From: Alphaproteobacteria bacterium
Lineage (GTDB): Bacteria > Pseudomonadota > Alphaproteobacteria > Micavibrionales > Micavibrionaceae
NCBI GenBank assembly: GCA_021775965.1
Contig: JAJFGV010000056.1
Location: forward strand, 1-64,000
Reading direction: 5' to 3'
DNA: 64,000 bases
Below, piece after piece: positions 42,958 through 51,584 of the stretch (positions are counted from its first letter, which is position 1; every line of letters starts with the position of its first letter). Both the position numbers and the translations under genes were made by a program. The notes beneath the pieces were generated by a model. That model had not been told where the DNA came from. It searched no databases and was given only the letters and a program-made list of their open reading frames with translations.

Positions 42958-43329
42958 CTAATCTGACCCTAAATATTTCTCTATAATCTCCATAAAACGC
43001 GATACGGATATCGGCTTGGAAATATAATCCTCACAACCACCCTCACGGATTTTCTGCTCATCGCCCTTCATGGCAAAAGCCGTCACAGCAATAACCGGAA
43101 TATCCCGAAGTGCTTCATCCTCTTTCAACCACTTGGTTACATCAAGCCCCGAAACTTCCGGAAGTTGAATATCCATCAAAATTAAATCCGGCTTATGCTC
43201 ACGCGCTATATCAAGAACTTTCGTCCCATCATTGGTTTCAACGGTATCAATGCCATGTGCCTCCAAAAGATCATGGAAAAGCTTCATGTTCAGTTCATTG
43301 TCTTCAACAATTAATACGGTCTTGTTCAT
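42958..43329 (-). CDS. divK: DivK-like single-domain response regulator
   Basis: The 123-residue receiver has the acidic pair EDNE, phospho-acceptor Asp53 ([13 protein letters not shown]), Thr in [11 protein letters not shown] and Lys in YISKPIS. The DivK-typical [18 protein letters not shown] is intact. DivK with PleJ/PleC-like kinases sets cell polarity and cell-cycle progression in alphaproteobacteria, and the divK-pleD order is conserved there. The promoter is not clear. Confidence 0.93.
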   Translation of the reverse strand: MNKTVLIVEDNELNMKLFHDLLEAHGIDTVETNDGTKVLDIAREHKPDLILMDIQLPEVSGLDVTKWLKEDEALRDIPVIAVTAFAMKGDEQKIREGGCEDYISKPISVSRFMEIIEKYLGSD

Positions 43330-43365
43330 TTTGCCCTAACTCAAATACAAACCACGGAATAAGCC

Positions 43366-44274
43366 CTATTCTTCAGCAGTCTCGCCTTCACAAGAGGCAT
43401 CCAGTTTCTCCAGAGCCACCAAATTCTGAGACAATGTAAAATCATCATATTCAACAATCATATCACGAATGACGCCATTTTCGTGAAAAGTCAGTGCCAT
43501 TTCGTAATCAGATGTCTCGGATGGCTTGTTCAACGGGAAAAATGCCAGACGAATCCGCCGCGCAGGCGTATTCAGCAAAGTAGAATCCAGATCAGAAGAG
43601 TCCTCTATATCTAACGCTTCCTGAGGCTTTCCGATGAAAACATTGATTTCGACAGGACCCTCTTCATCGCTACCATCAAAAATGGCCGATTTAAAAAACT
43701 TCTTACCCTGTTTAATGTTCGAAAGAACCGCCAGCGTATGCCCCATGGGGAAAAGTGTGCCGTCCGAAAGCTCAAATTCAAGGTCTTTGGGAATAGTATA
43801 AACGGCTTCTCCTGCATTATCATCGCCACGCAAAGCCTGGCCGCGCAGTTCCTCAAAAAGCCTGCCGTCGCGCTTTCTTTGTGAGGTAAAATTCATCGTA
43901 TTACCGTCAAAAGTTTCATAGGTCGAAAAATCGCTGGTAATGCGCATGGGCGGGCTGTCTGAATATTCATAGAATAAATTAAAGCGGTGGTTGGAAATCC
44001 AGGCATCGCAAGCCGGCTTCCAGTCATAAAACATCTGACCGCTGATATTGATGATCTGGGCGCCGCTGCGGGTTGAAATCAATTTGATATCATATAGAGC
44101 TTTATGCGGCACAAGCCCGGCCGCCAGTGCCAGATCCTCCCTTACAGGATTGGCAGGCTTCGTCGCCAATCCTGGAGAGGGTGCACAGATACTAAATGCC
44201 ACGAGGAAAAAGCAAAGTATAACCCCTAAATATCCACCATGATGCCTACAGAAATTCTTGTGAGATTTGTTCAT
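43366..44274 (-). CDS. Cell envelope integrity protein EipB (DUF1849) family
   Basis: The 302-residue protein has an N-terminal signal (a hydrophobic stretch GVILCFFLVAFSIC) and an exported EipB domain. Seen are HKALYDIKLIS, GQMFYDWKPACDAWISNHRF, the DFSTYETFDGN segment and LFPMGHTLAVL. Cys in PACDAW and in the C-terminal ASCEGE could form the conserved EipB disulfide. The protein is periplasmic in Brucella and supports envelope integrity. It is divergent from the GGDEF gene. Confidence 0.88.
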   Translation of the reverse strand: MNKSHKNFCRHHGGYLGVILCFFLVAFSICAPSPGLATKPANPVREDLALAAGLVPHKALYDIKLISTRSGAQIINISGQMFYDWKPACDAWISNHRFNLFYEYSDSPPMRITSDFSTYETFDGNTMNFTSQRKRDGRLFEELRGQALRGDDNAGEAVYTIPKDLEFELSDGTLFPMGHTLAVLSNIKQGKKFFKSAIFDGSDEEGPVEINVFIGKPQEALDIEDSSDLDSTLLNTPARRIRLAFFPLNKPSETSDYEMALTFHENGVIRDMIVEYDDFTLSQNLVALEKLDASCEGETAEE

Positions 44275-44360
44275 GAAGTGCTTTTTTGTTTTGTATTATA
44301 CGGCTCTTGATCATAGCGGATCGGCAAGGTCTGAGAAAGCGGAAAAATCTACCGGAGCAT

Positions 44361-44377
44361 AGGGGAAAATTTCTCCT
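44361..44377. promoter_or_regulatory. Near-perfect palindrome, possible operator
   Basis: AGGGGAAAATTTCTCCT has 7 of 8 base pairs matched around a central A, in the eipB/GGDEF divergent gap. The bound factor is unknown. Confidence 0.3.
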
Positions 44378-44473
44378 AGGTTACCATAATTTTAAAGCGC
44401 TAGACTCCCAAAAAACATCAACGGAAACCCTATAACATACTGTTTTATATAAATAATCTTTAATTATTAAAAC

Positions 44474-44489
44474 TGGCACGCTCTTCGCA
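44474..44489 (+). promoter_or_regulatory. Sigma-54 (RpoN)-type promoter of the GGDEF gene
   Basis: TGGCACG-CTCT-TCGCA matches the -24/-12 consensus TGGCACG-N4-TTGCA with the correct spacing between the GG and GC dinucleotides and one mismatch (T to C). A start near 44501 would leave a leader of about 45 nt before the ATG at 44547. Confidence 0.6.
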
Positions 44490-44546
44490 ATGTTATTAAT
44501 ACAAACAACAATTTTGCCGTAAGGCCACACTGGAGGAGGAGTGTTC

Positions 44547-45347
44547 ATGACAACGGATTATATCCAGCGCAACGAGGCCGGTCGTAAATTACGATTTTCG
44601 CTTCTGCCCAAAGCCCTGCGCAAGGACAAGAACAATATGAATGCGCCGCGCCTGTATAAAGGCGGGTTAGAGCTGACGCGTCAGGAAAACTTCGTCAATG
44701 GCGCCCATGATATTTTTGATTTGCTTGAGCGCGGCCATCAGGAAAAAGACGGTCTGAAGCGCACCGTCAGCAGCGCGGTAACCGTCCTTAACAATGCCAG
44801 GCACATGATTGAACGCGCCGAGAAGAAAATTATACAGCAAAGCGACCACATCGAAGAACTTGAAGGCGTTGCAACGACCGATGCACTGACGGGGCTGATG
44901 AACCGACGCGGATTCTTTCACGCCTTTATTCGCGAGCTGGACCGCACAGCCAGAGGCCATAACAAAGGTGGGCTGCTGGTTCTTCTTGATATCGACAACC
45001 TTAAAAACATCAATCACCTCTATGACCAGGACGCTGGTGATACCTGTTTAAAGCTCGTCGCGCGCGCACTTAAAAATGAAATCCGGGCCATGGATATCGG
45101 CGCCTTTATCGGCGGTGATGAATTTGTGCTGCTTTTTCCCAATGCGGAAAAAGAAGTGACGCTGGAGCGCGCGCAAAAACTGGCGCTACGGCTCAATAAC
45201 TTATCCTTTATCTGGCAGGGTAGCGAAATTTGTATCAGTGCCTCACTGGGCCTAAAAAGCTACGGCCCCGAAGACACAGCCGAAGATATTTTTTGTCAGG
45301 CTGATGCGGCGCTGCATAAAAGCAAGGAAGTGAACAAGAACATGTAA
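44547..45347 (+). CDS. Diguanylate cyclase (GGDEF) with N-terminal coiled coil
   Basis: The 266-residue protein has no membrane segment or named sensor. Residues 1-90 include a basic start, then a helical stretch with coiled-coil character (RTVSSAVTVLNNARHMIE...), then the GGDEF domain (about 98-262). The catalytic motif is FIGGDEF, and the I-site RAMD lies five residues earlier, so it is probably active and product-inhibited. The ATG at 44547 has GGAGGAGG 7 nt upstream; a GTG six bases earlier is possible. A sigma-54-like promoter suggests activator-dependent expression. Confidence 0.9.
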   Translation: MTTDYIQRNEAGRKLRFSLLPKALRKDKNNMNAPRLYKGGLELTRQENFVNGAHDIFDLLERGHQEKDGLKRTVSSAVTVLNNARHMIERAEKKIIQQSDHIEELEGVATTDALTGLMNRRGFFHAFIRELDRTARGHNKGGLLVLLDIDNLKNINHLYDQDAGDTCLKLVARALKNEIRAMDIGAFIGGDEFVLLFPNAEKEVTLERAQKLALRLNNLSFIWQGSEICISASLGLKSYGPEDTAEDIFCQADAALHKSKEVNKNM

Positions 45348-45358
45348 AAAGTTTTCAT

Positions 45359-45398
45359 GCCTGTCGCCCCCTCCCTAACCGTGAACCCAAAGACAGGC
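45359..45398 (+). terminator. First of two hairpins after the GGDEF gene
   Basis: GCCTGTC (45359-45365) and GACAGGC (45392-45398) make a 7-bp stem with a 26-nt loop, 11 nt after the stop codon. There is no T-tract; it may stabilise the 3' end. Confidence 0.35.
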
Positions 45399-45407
45399 AA
45401 ACCCCCA

Positions 45408-45445
45408 AAGCCCGGTGTGTGAATCCCCCCTCATGCACCGGGCTT
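45408..45445 (+). terminator. Terminator after the GGDEF gene
   Basis: AAGCCCGGTG (45408-45417) and CACCGGGCTT (45436-45445) form a perfect 10-bp stem with an 18-nt loop, followed by CTCTTTAT. It probably stops plus-strand transcription and may act on the convergent gene too. Confidence 0.6.
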
Positions 45446-45492
45446 CTCTTTATAAGAGATACCTAGGCCGCTTCTTTGACCTTTTGATTTGC

Positions 45493-46167
45493 TTACAAGA
45501 ATTCCTCTATCAGATTCTGAACGCCCTTAATCTGCTCCCCAACATCTTTAATATCGAATTCATCCCACTCTGCATGAAGAGCATGATTTCTAACTCCACA
45601 TATACCTTTCACTCTTTTTCCTTTAACACCTGTCAAAACTTCATTCTTGACTAAGTCATCTATCAACTCATCCAAGGATTTCCCTTTTCCATCTACATCA
45701 TTCTTTTTTGCAATTTTTTTTACAGAGTCTTCCAGAACAATGCTGGAAAGCACAGCCGCCTCAATTTTTTTGTTACTTTTATGAAATTTTACAGCATGGT
45801 CCAAAAAATCGTCTAGAGTTTCAGCAACAACGATATATTCAAGCTTCTTAAAAAACCCAAGCTTCATCTCTTCATATGTAGCTTCGAGCAAACCCTGAAT
45901 TTTCTGCACCGTATGGCCGGGAACGCTGGTTCCGGTCACATAATTTTGATCATTTATAACATTATTTAAACTTGCAAATATAGGCCTATCAGAAGGAGCA
46001 ACTATGCTAATTAAATTTGCCGATGATTGTATCCATGATTGAATGTTAGGAACATTCACGTCTTCAGACCAATAGTTAAGCCCATATTCATCACGCGGAA
46101 ATGCCGCTATTATTGCCTTACCTTTTTCTATTAAGTGTTCAAATCTATCAATAACTTCACTTTCCAT
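45493..46167 (-). CDS. Hypothetical protein, possible DUF4145-like C-terminal domain
   Basis: The 224-residue protein is polar and mostly helical. The C-terminal part (about residues 135-224) has a VLSSIVLEDSVKKIAKKN helix and CGVRNHALHAEWDEFD, an R-N-x-x-x-H pattern resembling DUF4145/HEPN-like proteins that associate with defence or nucleic-acid systems. That resemblance is only suggestive. The DNA is visibly A+T-richer than aspS next to it, and the start lies one base after the aspS stop, so it may be an acquired accessory gene riding on aspS transcription. Confidence 0.55.
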   Translation of the reverse strand: MESEVIDRFEHLIEKGKAIIAAFPRDEYGLNYWSEDVNVPNIQSWIQSSANLISIVAPSDRPIFASLNNVINDQNYVTGTSVPGHTVQKIQGLLEATYEEMKLGFFKKLEYIVVAETLDDFLDHAVKFHKSNKKIEAAVLSSIVLEDSVKKIAKKNDVDGKGKSLDELIDDLVKNEVLTGVKGKRVKGICGVRNHALHAEWDEFDIKDVGEQIKGVQNLIEEFL

Positions 46168-46168
46168 C

Positions 46169-48001
46169 TCAAGCCGCTTCTTCGCCCGCAACTTTAGCTT
46201 TGGGTAAATTCAGTTTGATATGAAGCTCTTTGAGATGCTCGACATCGGCTTCACCGGGCGCGCTCATCATAAGATCCTCAGCCTGCCCGTTCATCGGAAA
46301 CGCAATCACCTCGCGAATGCTTGGCTCATCGGCCAGCAACATGACAATACGGTCAATGCCCGGCGCAATGCCCCCGTGTGGCGGAGCGCCAAACTTCATA
46401 GCCGATAACATGCCGCCGAATTTTTCTTCGAGAACGGCTTTATCATAGCCGGCAATATCAAAGGCCTTTTCCATGATGTCAGGGCGGTGGTTTCTAATCG
46501 CGCCGGATGACAGCTCCACGCCGTTACAAACGATGTCATACTGCCAGGCGAGAATATCGAGCGGGTCTTTGTTCTCCAGATCATCCATCCCACCTTGCGG
46601 CATTGAAAACGGGTTGTGTGAAAATTCAATCTTTTGCGTTTTTTCATCAAATTCATACATCGGGAAATCAACAATCCAGCAGAATTTAAACACACCGATT
46701 TCACGCGCGTTTTCATGCCCTTCCGGCAGATCATCGCAGATTTTATCACGCGCCAGCCCGGCCATTTTGGCCGCGTCATGTTCCTTGTTACAAACAAAGA
46801 ACACCGCATCACCATCTTCCAGCCCGGCTGTTTCCTTGAGCTGCGCCTGCGCTTCCGCCGGCACAAATTTAGCAATCGGGCCTTTGCCCTCACCGCCTTC
46901 AAACAGGATATAACCAAGACCCGGCGCGCCTTCGCTTTGCGCCCAGCTATTAAGTTTATCAAAGAAACTGCGCGGTTGATCACCAACTTTCGGCGCACGA
47001 ATAGCCCGCACCACACCGCCTTTTTTAATCACACCTTTAAACGCATTAAATTCTACATCGTCACGCGCAAAGACCTCAGTAACATCAACAATCTCCAGCG
47101 GGTTACGCAGATCCGGTTTATCGGACCCGTATTTTAACATCGCCTCTTTATAAGGAATACGTGGAAACGGCGTTTGCGCAATCTTGCGTTTTTCACCGGC
47201 AAAACCGGCGAACTCTTCAAACAACCCTGCCATCACCGGCTCAATCACGCCAAACACATCATCCTGCGTGACAAAGCTCATCTCCATATCGAGCTGGTAA
47301 AACTCACCGGGTGAGCGATCAGCCCGCGAATCTTCGTCACGAAAACATGGTGCAATCTGGAAGTAGCGATCAAAACCGCTCATCATCAAAAGCTGTTTAA
47401 ACTGCTGTGGCGCCTGCGGCAGAGCGTAAAACTTGCCCGGATGCAAACGCGAAGGAACTAGAAAATCACGCGCACCTTCGGGCGAACTCGCCGTCAAAAT
47501 CGGTGTTTGAAATTCCTGAAAGCCCTGATCGCGCATGCGCTCACGGATAGAAGTAATCACATCATTGCGCAGGCGGATATTATTTTGCATCTTTTCGCGG
47601 CGCAAATCGAGATAACGGTACCGCAAACGAATTTCTTCGCCCGCCCCATCATCCTCGGCCACCTGAAACGGCACTACATCGGCAGCAGACAACAATTCAG
47701 TTTCATCGATATATATTTCAATCTCACCGGTCGACATTTTGGCATTGACTGTGTCGCCGGGGCGCTCACGCACCTGACCATTAATGGTAATCACCGACTC
47801 CACCCGCCATTTATTCACCTGATCAATCAGCGGTGAGCCTTCATCAATCACACATTGCGTCAGGCCAAAACTATCACGCAGATCAATGAACAAAACCCCA
47901 CCATGGTCGCGCATACGATGTATCCAGCCCGACAGGCGCACTGTCTCTCCGATATGGTCTTTGCGCAATTCCCCGCAATTATGTGATCTATAGGCGTGCA
48001 T
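46169..48001 (-). CDS. aspS: Aspartate-tRNA ligase
   Basis: The 610-residue class II synthetase has an N-terminal OB-fold anticodon-binding domain (about residues 1-105), the catalytic core with motif 2 [19 protein letters not shown], the bacterial GAD insertion (about 295-410) and motif 3 [13 protein letters not shown]. The bacterial long form is full length. Whether it also charges tRNA-Asn cannot be told from the sequence by eye. It starts 63 bp from rnd on the other strand. Confidence 0.97.
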   Translation of the reverse strand: MHAYRSHNCGELRKDHIGETVRLSGWIHRMRDHGGVLFIDLRDSFGLTQCVIDEGSPLIDQVNKWRVESVITINGQVRERPGDTVNAKMSTGEIEIYIDETELLSAADVVPFQVAEDDGAGEEIRLRYRYLDLRREKMQNNIRLRNDVITSIRERMRDQGFQEFQTPILTASSPEGARDFLVPSRLHPGKFYALPQAPQQFKQLLMMSGFDRYFQIAPCFRDEDSRADRSPGEFYQLDMEMSFVTQDDVFGVIEPVMAGLFEEFAGFAGEKRKIAQTPFPRIPYKEAMLKYGSDKPDLRNPLEIVDVTEVFARDDVEFNAFKGVIKKGGVVRAIRAPKVGDQPRSFFDKLNSWAQSEGAPGLGYILFEGGEGKGPIAKFVPAEAQAQLKETAGLEDGDAVFFVCNKEHDAAKMAGLARDKICDDLPEGHENAREIGVFKFCWIVDFPMYEFDEKTQKIEFSHNPFSMPQGGMDDLENKDPLDILAWQYDIVCNGVELSSGAIRNHRPDIMEKAFDIAGYDKAVLEEKFGGMLSAMKFGAPPHGGIAPGIDRIVMLLADEPSIREVIAFPMNGQAEDLMMSAPGEADVEHLKELHIKLNLPKAKVAGEEAA

Positions 48002-48064
48002 TCGTCTCTTTTCCCTTGTAGTATCATTCGTTTAGTATCTATAGCCTTGGGCCAGAAAGACAAT

Positions 48065-49240
48065 ATGCCACTCATTACTGATAATCAACGATTGAATGAA
48101 ATATGTGAAAATCTTTCGCAGTGCGATTTTATCACTGTCGATACGGAATTTCTACGGGACAAGACCTATTACCCCAAGCTCTGCCTCATTCAGGTCAGCG
48201 GCCCGGGCCAGGAGGCTTACGCCATCGACCCGATAGAGGGTGATCTGGACATGACGCCGCTTTTTGACCTGCTGCTCAATCCCGATATTTTGAAAGTGCT
48301 TCATGCGGCCCGGCAGGATCTTGAGATTTTCTATGAACTTATGGGCAAAGTCGTACATCCGTTTTTTGACACCCAGATCGCAGCCATGGTTTGCGGCTAT
48401 GGCGATTCTGTCGGCTATGAATCGCTGGTACGCAATATTGTAAATACTCAGCTTGATAAAAGCTCCCAGTTCACTGACTGGTCACGCCGCCCCTTAAGCC
48501 AAAAACAAATTGATTACGCACTCGGCGATGTCACCCATCTACGTGATATTTATCTTCATCTCGCTGCAAAGCTGGAAGAGCGCGGCCGTACCTCCTGGGT
48601 GTTCGAGGAAGAAGCCATTTTAGAAGACCCGCGCACGTATCAAAATATTCCCGAAGAATCCTGGAAACGCGTCAAAGTAAAATCACCGAAACCAAAAATG
48701 CTGGCGGTGTTGCGTGAAGTGGCAGCATGGCGCGAACGACGTGCGCAGGAAAAAGATATTCCTCGCGCCTGGCTGATGCGCGATGACACCATGACTGATC
48801 TAGCCGCGCAGGCCCCAACAGATGCCAAGGGCCTTAAAAAGATCCGCAATATTCCCGGTGACATGGCCGACAAGCCCAGCGGCAAGGCCGTTCTTGAATG
48901 CATAAAAAAAGGTCTCGCCACCCCCAAAGCCGACATGCCGGTTCCGATCAAAAAACAACCGCTACAGCCACAAGCCGCCGCCACTGCCGATATATTGCGT
49001 ATGCTGCTTAAAGTAAAATGCGCCGAAAGCGAAGTCGCCGCCAAGCTCGTAGCGTCAAAAGAAGATATCGAAGCGATTGCCATGGATGACAATGCCGACG
49101 TTCCGGCCCTCAAAGGCTGGCGGCGCGAGGTTTTTGGTGAAGACGCACTGGCCTTGAAAAAGGGAGGCTTGGCGATCGGCCTCAAAGATTCTAATATCAC
49201 GAAATTTAAAGTCACCGGCGATACCGGTGTGCACGAATAA
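48065..49240 (+). CDS. rnd: Ribonuclease D
   Basis: The 391-residue 3'-5' exoribonuclease trims tRNA precursors. The DEDD catalytic set is seen in DTEFLRDKTY, LHAARQDLEIFYEL (with its DxE pair) and QIDYALGDVTHL. HRDC domains follow (about residues 215-290 and 320-370), the first with RERRAQEKDIPRAWLMRDD. The ATG at 48065 gives the family's usual beginning; the frame back to 47996 runs into aspS. It is followed by a SixA-like phosphatase gene. Confidence 0.95.
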   Translation: MPLITDNQRLNEICENLSQCDFITVDTEFLRDKTYYPKLCLIQVSGPGQEAYAIDPIEGDLDMTPLFDLLLNPDILKVLHAARQDLEIFYELMGKVVHPFFDTQIAAMVCGYGDSVGYESLVRNIVNTQLDKSSQFTDWSRRPLSQKQIDYALGDVTHLRDIYLHLAAKLEERGRTSWVFEEEAILEDPRTYQNIPEESWKRVKVKSPKPKMLAVLREVAAWRERRAQEKDIPRAWLMRDDTMTDLAAQAPTDAKGLKKIRNIPGDMADKPSGKAVLECIKKGLATPKADMPVPIKKQPLQPQAAATADILRMLLKVKCAESEVAAKLVASKEDIEAIAMDDNADVPALKGWRREVFGEDALALKKGGLAIGLKDSNITKFKVTGDTGVHE

Positions 49241-49249
49241 TATTTGAAT

Positions 49250-49786
49250 ATGAAACAATTATACATCATTCGCCACGCTCAAACCCTGCCCGCTGAAGGC
49301 GGCGATGACAAGTCACGCAAGCTCACACCCAACGGCTTGGCTGATGCACAGGCTCTCGGGAAACTGATGGCCCACAAAAATTACAAGCCGGATGCAATTT
49401 TATGTTCTCCCGTCACGCGCACCCGTGAAACACTCGCGGGCGTTTTGGAATCTCTGGGTGATATTCCTACCGAATTCCCCGATGATATTTACAATGGCGG
49501 CGCAGGAGATTTACTCCATCACCTCCAACAACAAGATAATGAGCACACAAATATCCTGCTCGTCGGCCACGTCCCCGGCGTTTATGAATTAACTGCGCTA
49601 TTGGCCGGAACAGGCAGCGCTTCTTTATTGGCCAAACTCTCCCAAGGCTACAAACCCGGCACGTTAAGTGTGCTGTCCGTCACTTGCGAAAACTGGGCTG
49701 ATATCCAGCCAGCCGAAGGCGAGCTTACCGATTTCCAGGAATCTATTGATTATAACGCCCCCGCAACGCCGGCGCGCTGGACTTAA
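49250..49786 (+). CDS. SixA-like histidine phosphatase
   Basis: The 178-residue protein belongs to the histidine phosphatase (phosphoglycerate mutase-like) superfamily. The phospho-His is in the RHAQT motif near the N-terminus, followed by Arg in VTRTRET and the second His in VGHVPGV. SixA removes phosphate from Hpt-domain histidines; with two Hpt-ending kinases in this window that fits, but the substrate is inferred. The ATG at 49250 starts 9 nt after the rnd stop. It converges on hdaA with a 4-nt overlap. Confidence 0.85.
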   Translation: MKQLYIIRHAQTLPAEGGDDKSRKLTPNGLADAQALGKLMAHKNYKPDAILCSPVTRTRETLAGVLESLGDIPTEFPDDIYNGGAGDLLHHLQQQDNEHTNILLVGHVPGVYELTALLAGTGSASLLAKLSQGYKPGTLSVLSVTCENWADIQPAEGELTDFQESIDYNAPATPARWT

Positions 49787-50475
49787 GCCGCTTCCTGCAA
49801 CTCCACCAACACCCGACGCATGAGTGGCACAGAGATACGGCGTTTTTCCGCCAGTGCCAGCCTGTCGGCCAACGTGACAATATCATGCGCAGCACTAAAG
49901 GAACGCTCCATACGCGGCAGGACATACTGAATAACATCATTGCCGACGATGAGCTGACGGTCGCCAAACAATTTGATCAAAACAGACGCCAGCAACATAT
50001 CATCGGGCGCATCAATCACCGCCACCGGTGCCGCCCGCCAGCGTGACGCCAGATCAGCAATTGCAAAATCGGTATGTGACGGTGCCATCCGCATCGTCAC
50101 CAGCAAACTCCGCTGCTCTTCCTTCAAAATATTATAAAGATGAAACAAGGTGGTTTCCGCCGCGCGTTCCCCTAACCACGGATCAACGCTGTCAATTACG
50201 ATATGCTCGCCCGCCTGCGCAATCTGTTCAGCAGTTTTTGAAAGTAACATTTCCGGCCTTACATTTTCGGCCCCGGCCAACTCCTGCCACACCGCCGCCA
50301 AATGGCTTTTGCCACTCGATGCCGGACCACTCAAAATCAATAGTGGTGCAGGCCAGTTCGGCCAACGGTCCACCCACATCGAGGCCGCCTCATTGCTGGG
50401 CGCAATCAGAAAGTCTTCACGACCAAGCGCCGTTCTGTGCTGAAGATCAAATGGTATTTGCTGCGCAGCCCTCAT
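49783..50475 (-). CDS. DnaA-related regulator HdaA
   Basis: The 230-residue protein resembles the AAA+ part of DnaA. QIPFDL near the N-terminus is a beta-clamp-binding motif as in Hda/HdaA. Walker A is SGPASSGKSHLA, and a Walker-B-like IVIDSVDPW sits around residue 93, with a sensor 2-like SAAHDIVTLADRLALAEKR near the end. HdaA promotes hydrolysis of DnaA-ATP with the clamp to prevent re-initiation. It overlaps the stop of the permease gene by 4 nt. Confidence 0.88.
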   Translation of the reverse strand: MRAAQQIPFDLQHRTALGREDFLIAPSNEAASMWVDRWPNWPAPLLILSGPASSGKSHLAAVWQELAGAENVRPEMLLSKTAEQIAQAGEHIVIDSVDPWLGERAAETTLFHLYNILKEEQRSLLVTMRMAPSHTDFAIADLASRWRAAPVAVIDAPDDMLLASVLIKLFGDRQLIVGNDVIQYVLPRMERSFSAAHDIVTLADRLALAEKRRISVPLMRRVLVELQEAA

Positions 50476-51560
50476 GCTTCTTTCTTTTTTCCTACTTTAG
50501 AGCTTTTATAATAAGCGCTGGCCTTATACTGCGCGATACCAAAAGCCAGCAACACGCCCGCTATCGCCGCCACCGGCACCGCCAAAAACATACCCAAAAT
50601 ACCAAACAAAGAACCACCAGCCAGCAGAGCAAAGAACACCCAGAGCGGATGCAATCCCACACTGTCGCCCACAAGCTTCGGCGTCAGGAAATTGCCTTCG
50701 ACAATTTGCCCAGTAATAAAAATCCCCGCTACCACAGCAACACGTATCCATTCACCATCGGGAAGCCATTGAAAACACGCCACACCGACACTGACCACCA
50801 GACCAATTGCCGAGCCGACCATCGGAATAACCGAAAGAAAACCGGCGCTCAGCCCAATCAAAAACCCATATTTTAATCCCGCCAGAGACAAACCAACGGC
50901 ATAAACAACCGCTAAAATAAACGCGACACTAATTTGCCCGCGCACAAATCCAGCGATCTTTTTATCAATTTCCTTTAACAGTCCCATAATCGTCTTCTCC
51001 GAATGGCGCGGCATGAGATCCTGCGCCCAATTTGTGATCTTCGGCCATTCCTTCATCATGAAATAAGCCACGATCGGCATGATAACCACAAGCGAAATAA
51101 CATCAACCACCGCCTGCCCGCCTGCGGCAAGGCCGCCAACAAGCTTACCCGCAACACCAAAAGCGGAACCCGCATGTCGCCCGACAATGGCCTGCAATTC
51201 CTCGCCATTGCGCTGCCCGATTAAATCCTGCACCCATCGTGACAACGGCTCGATCAACACGCCTATTCTATCCGCATAGCCGGGAATGTCCTTGGAAAGC
51301 TGAAGCAGTTCATTATAAGCAACCGGCGCAACGGCAACCATCAAACCGCCGATAACCAGAAAAAACGTGAACAGGATCGCCAACGCCGCCGGGCCGCGCG
51401 CCAAACCAACCCCACCGAGCTTGTTCACGATTGGATTGAGAAGATAAGCGACAGCGATACCTAGTACGAAAGGAAGCAACATACCCTTAAACAGCCATAC
51501 CAGCATGATAAAACCGGCGAAAGCCGCACTCCAGAAAATAAAATGATTGCGTGCGCTCAT
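50472..51560 (-). CDS. AI-2E family transporter (PerM/YdiK-like)
   Basis: The 362-residue polytopic protein has about eight helices. The family marks are an N-terminal FVLGIAVAYLLNPIVNKL, a soluble middle, GQISVAFILAVVYAVGLSLAG, and VEGNFLTPKLVGDSVGLHPLWVF near the C-terminus. AI-2E proteins include quorum-signal exporters and Na+/H+ antiporters; the substrate here is unknown. It is coupled to hdaA downstream, as in many proteobacteria where the pair is conserved. Confidence 0.9.
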   Translation of the reverse strand: MSARNHFIFWSAAFAGFIMLVWLFKGMLLPFVLGIAVAYLLNPIVNKLGGVGLARGPAALAILFTFFLVIGGLMVAVAPVAYNELLQLSKDIPGYADRIGVLIEPLSRWVQDLIGQRNGEELQAIVGRHAGSAFGVAGKLVGGLAAGGQAVVDVISLVVIMPIVAYFMMKEWPKITNWAQDLMPRHSEKTIMGLLKEIDKKIAGFVRGQISVAFILAVVYAVGLSLAGLKYGFLIGLSAGFLSVIPMVGSAIGLVVSVGVACFQWLPDGEWIRVAVVAGIFITGQIVEGNFLTPKLVGDSVGLHPLWVFFALLAGGSLFGILGMFLAVPVAAIAGVLLAFGIAQYKASAYYKSSKVGKKKEA

Positions 51561-51584
51561 GACAAACCCCTCGATAAATGAACT

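Larger units (their letters stand above)
44275..44546. promoter_or_regulatory. Divergent regulatory region between eipB-like and GGDEF genes
   Basis: The 272-bp gap holds no ORF of note. It carries a near-perfect 17-bp palindrome and a sigma-54-type promoter, each listed separately, plus an A+T-rich stretch around 44430-44470. Confidence 0.6.
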
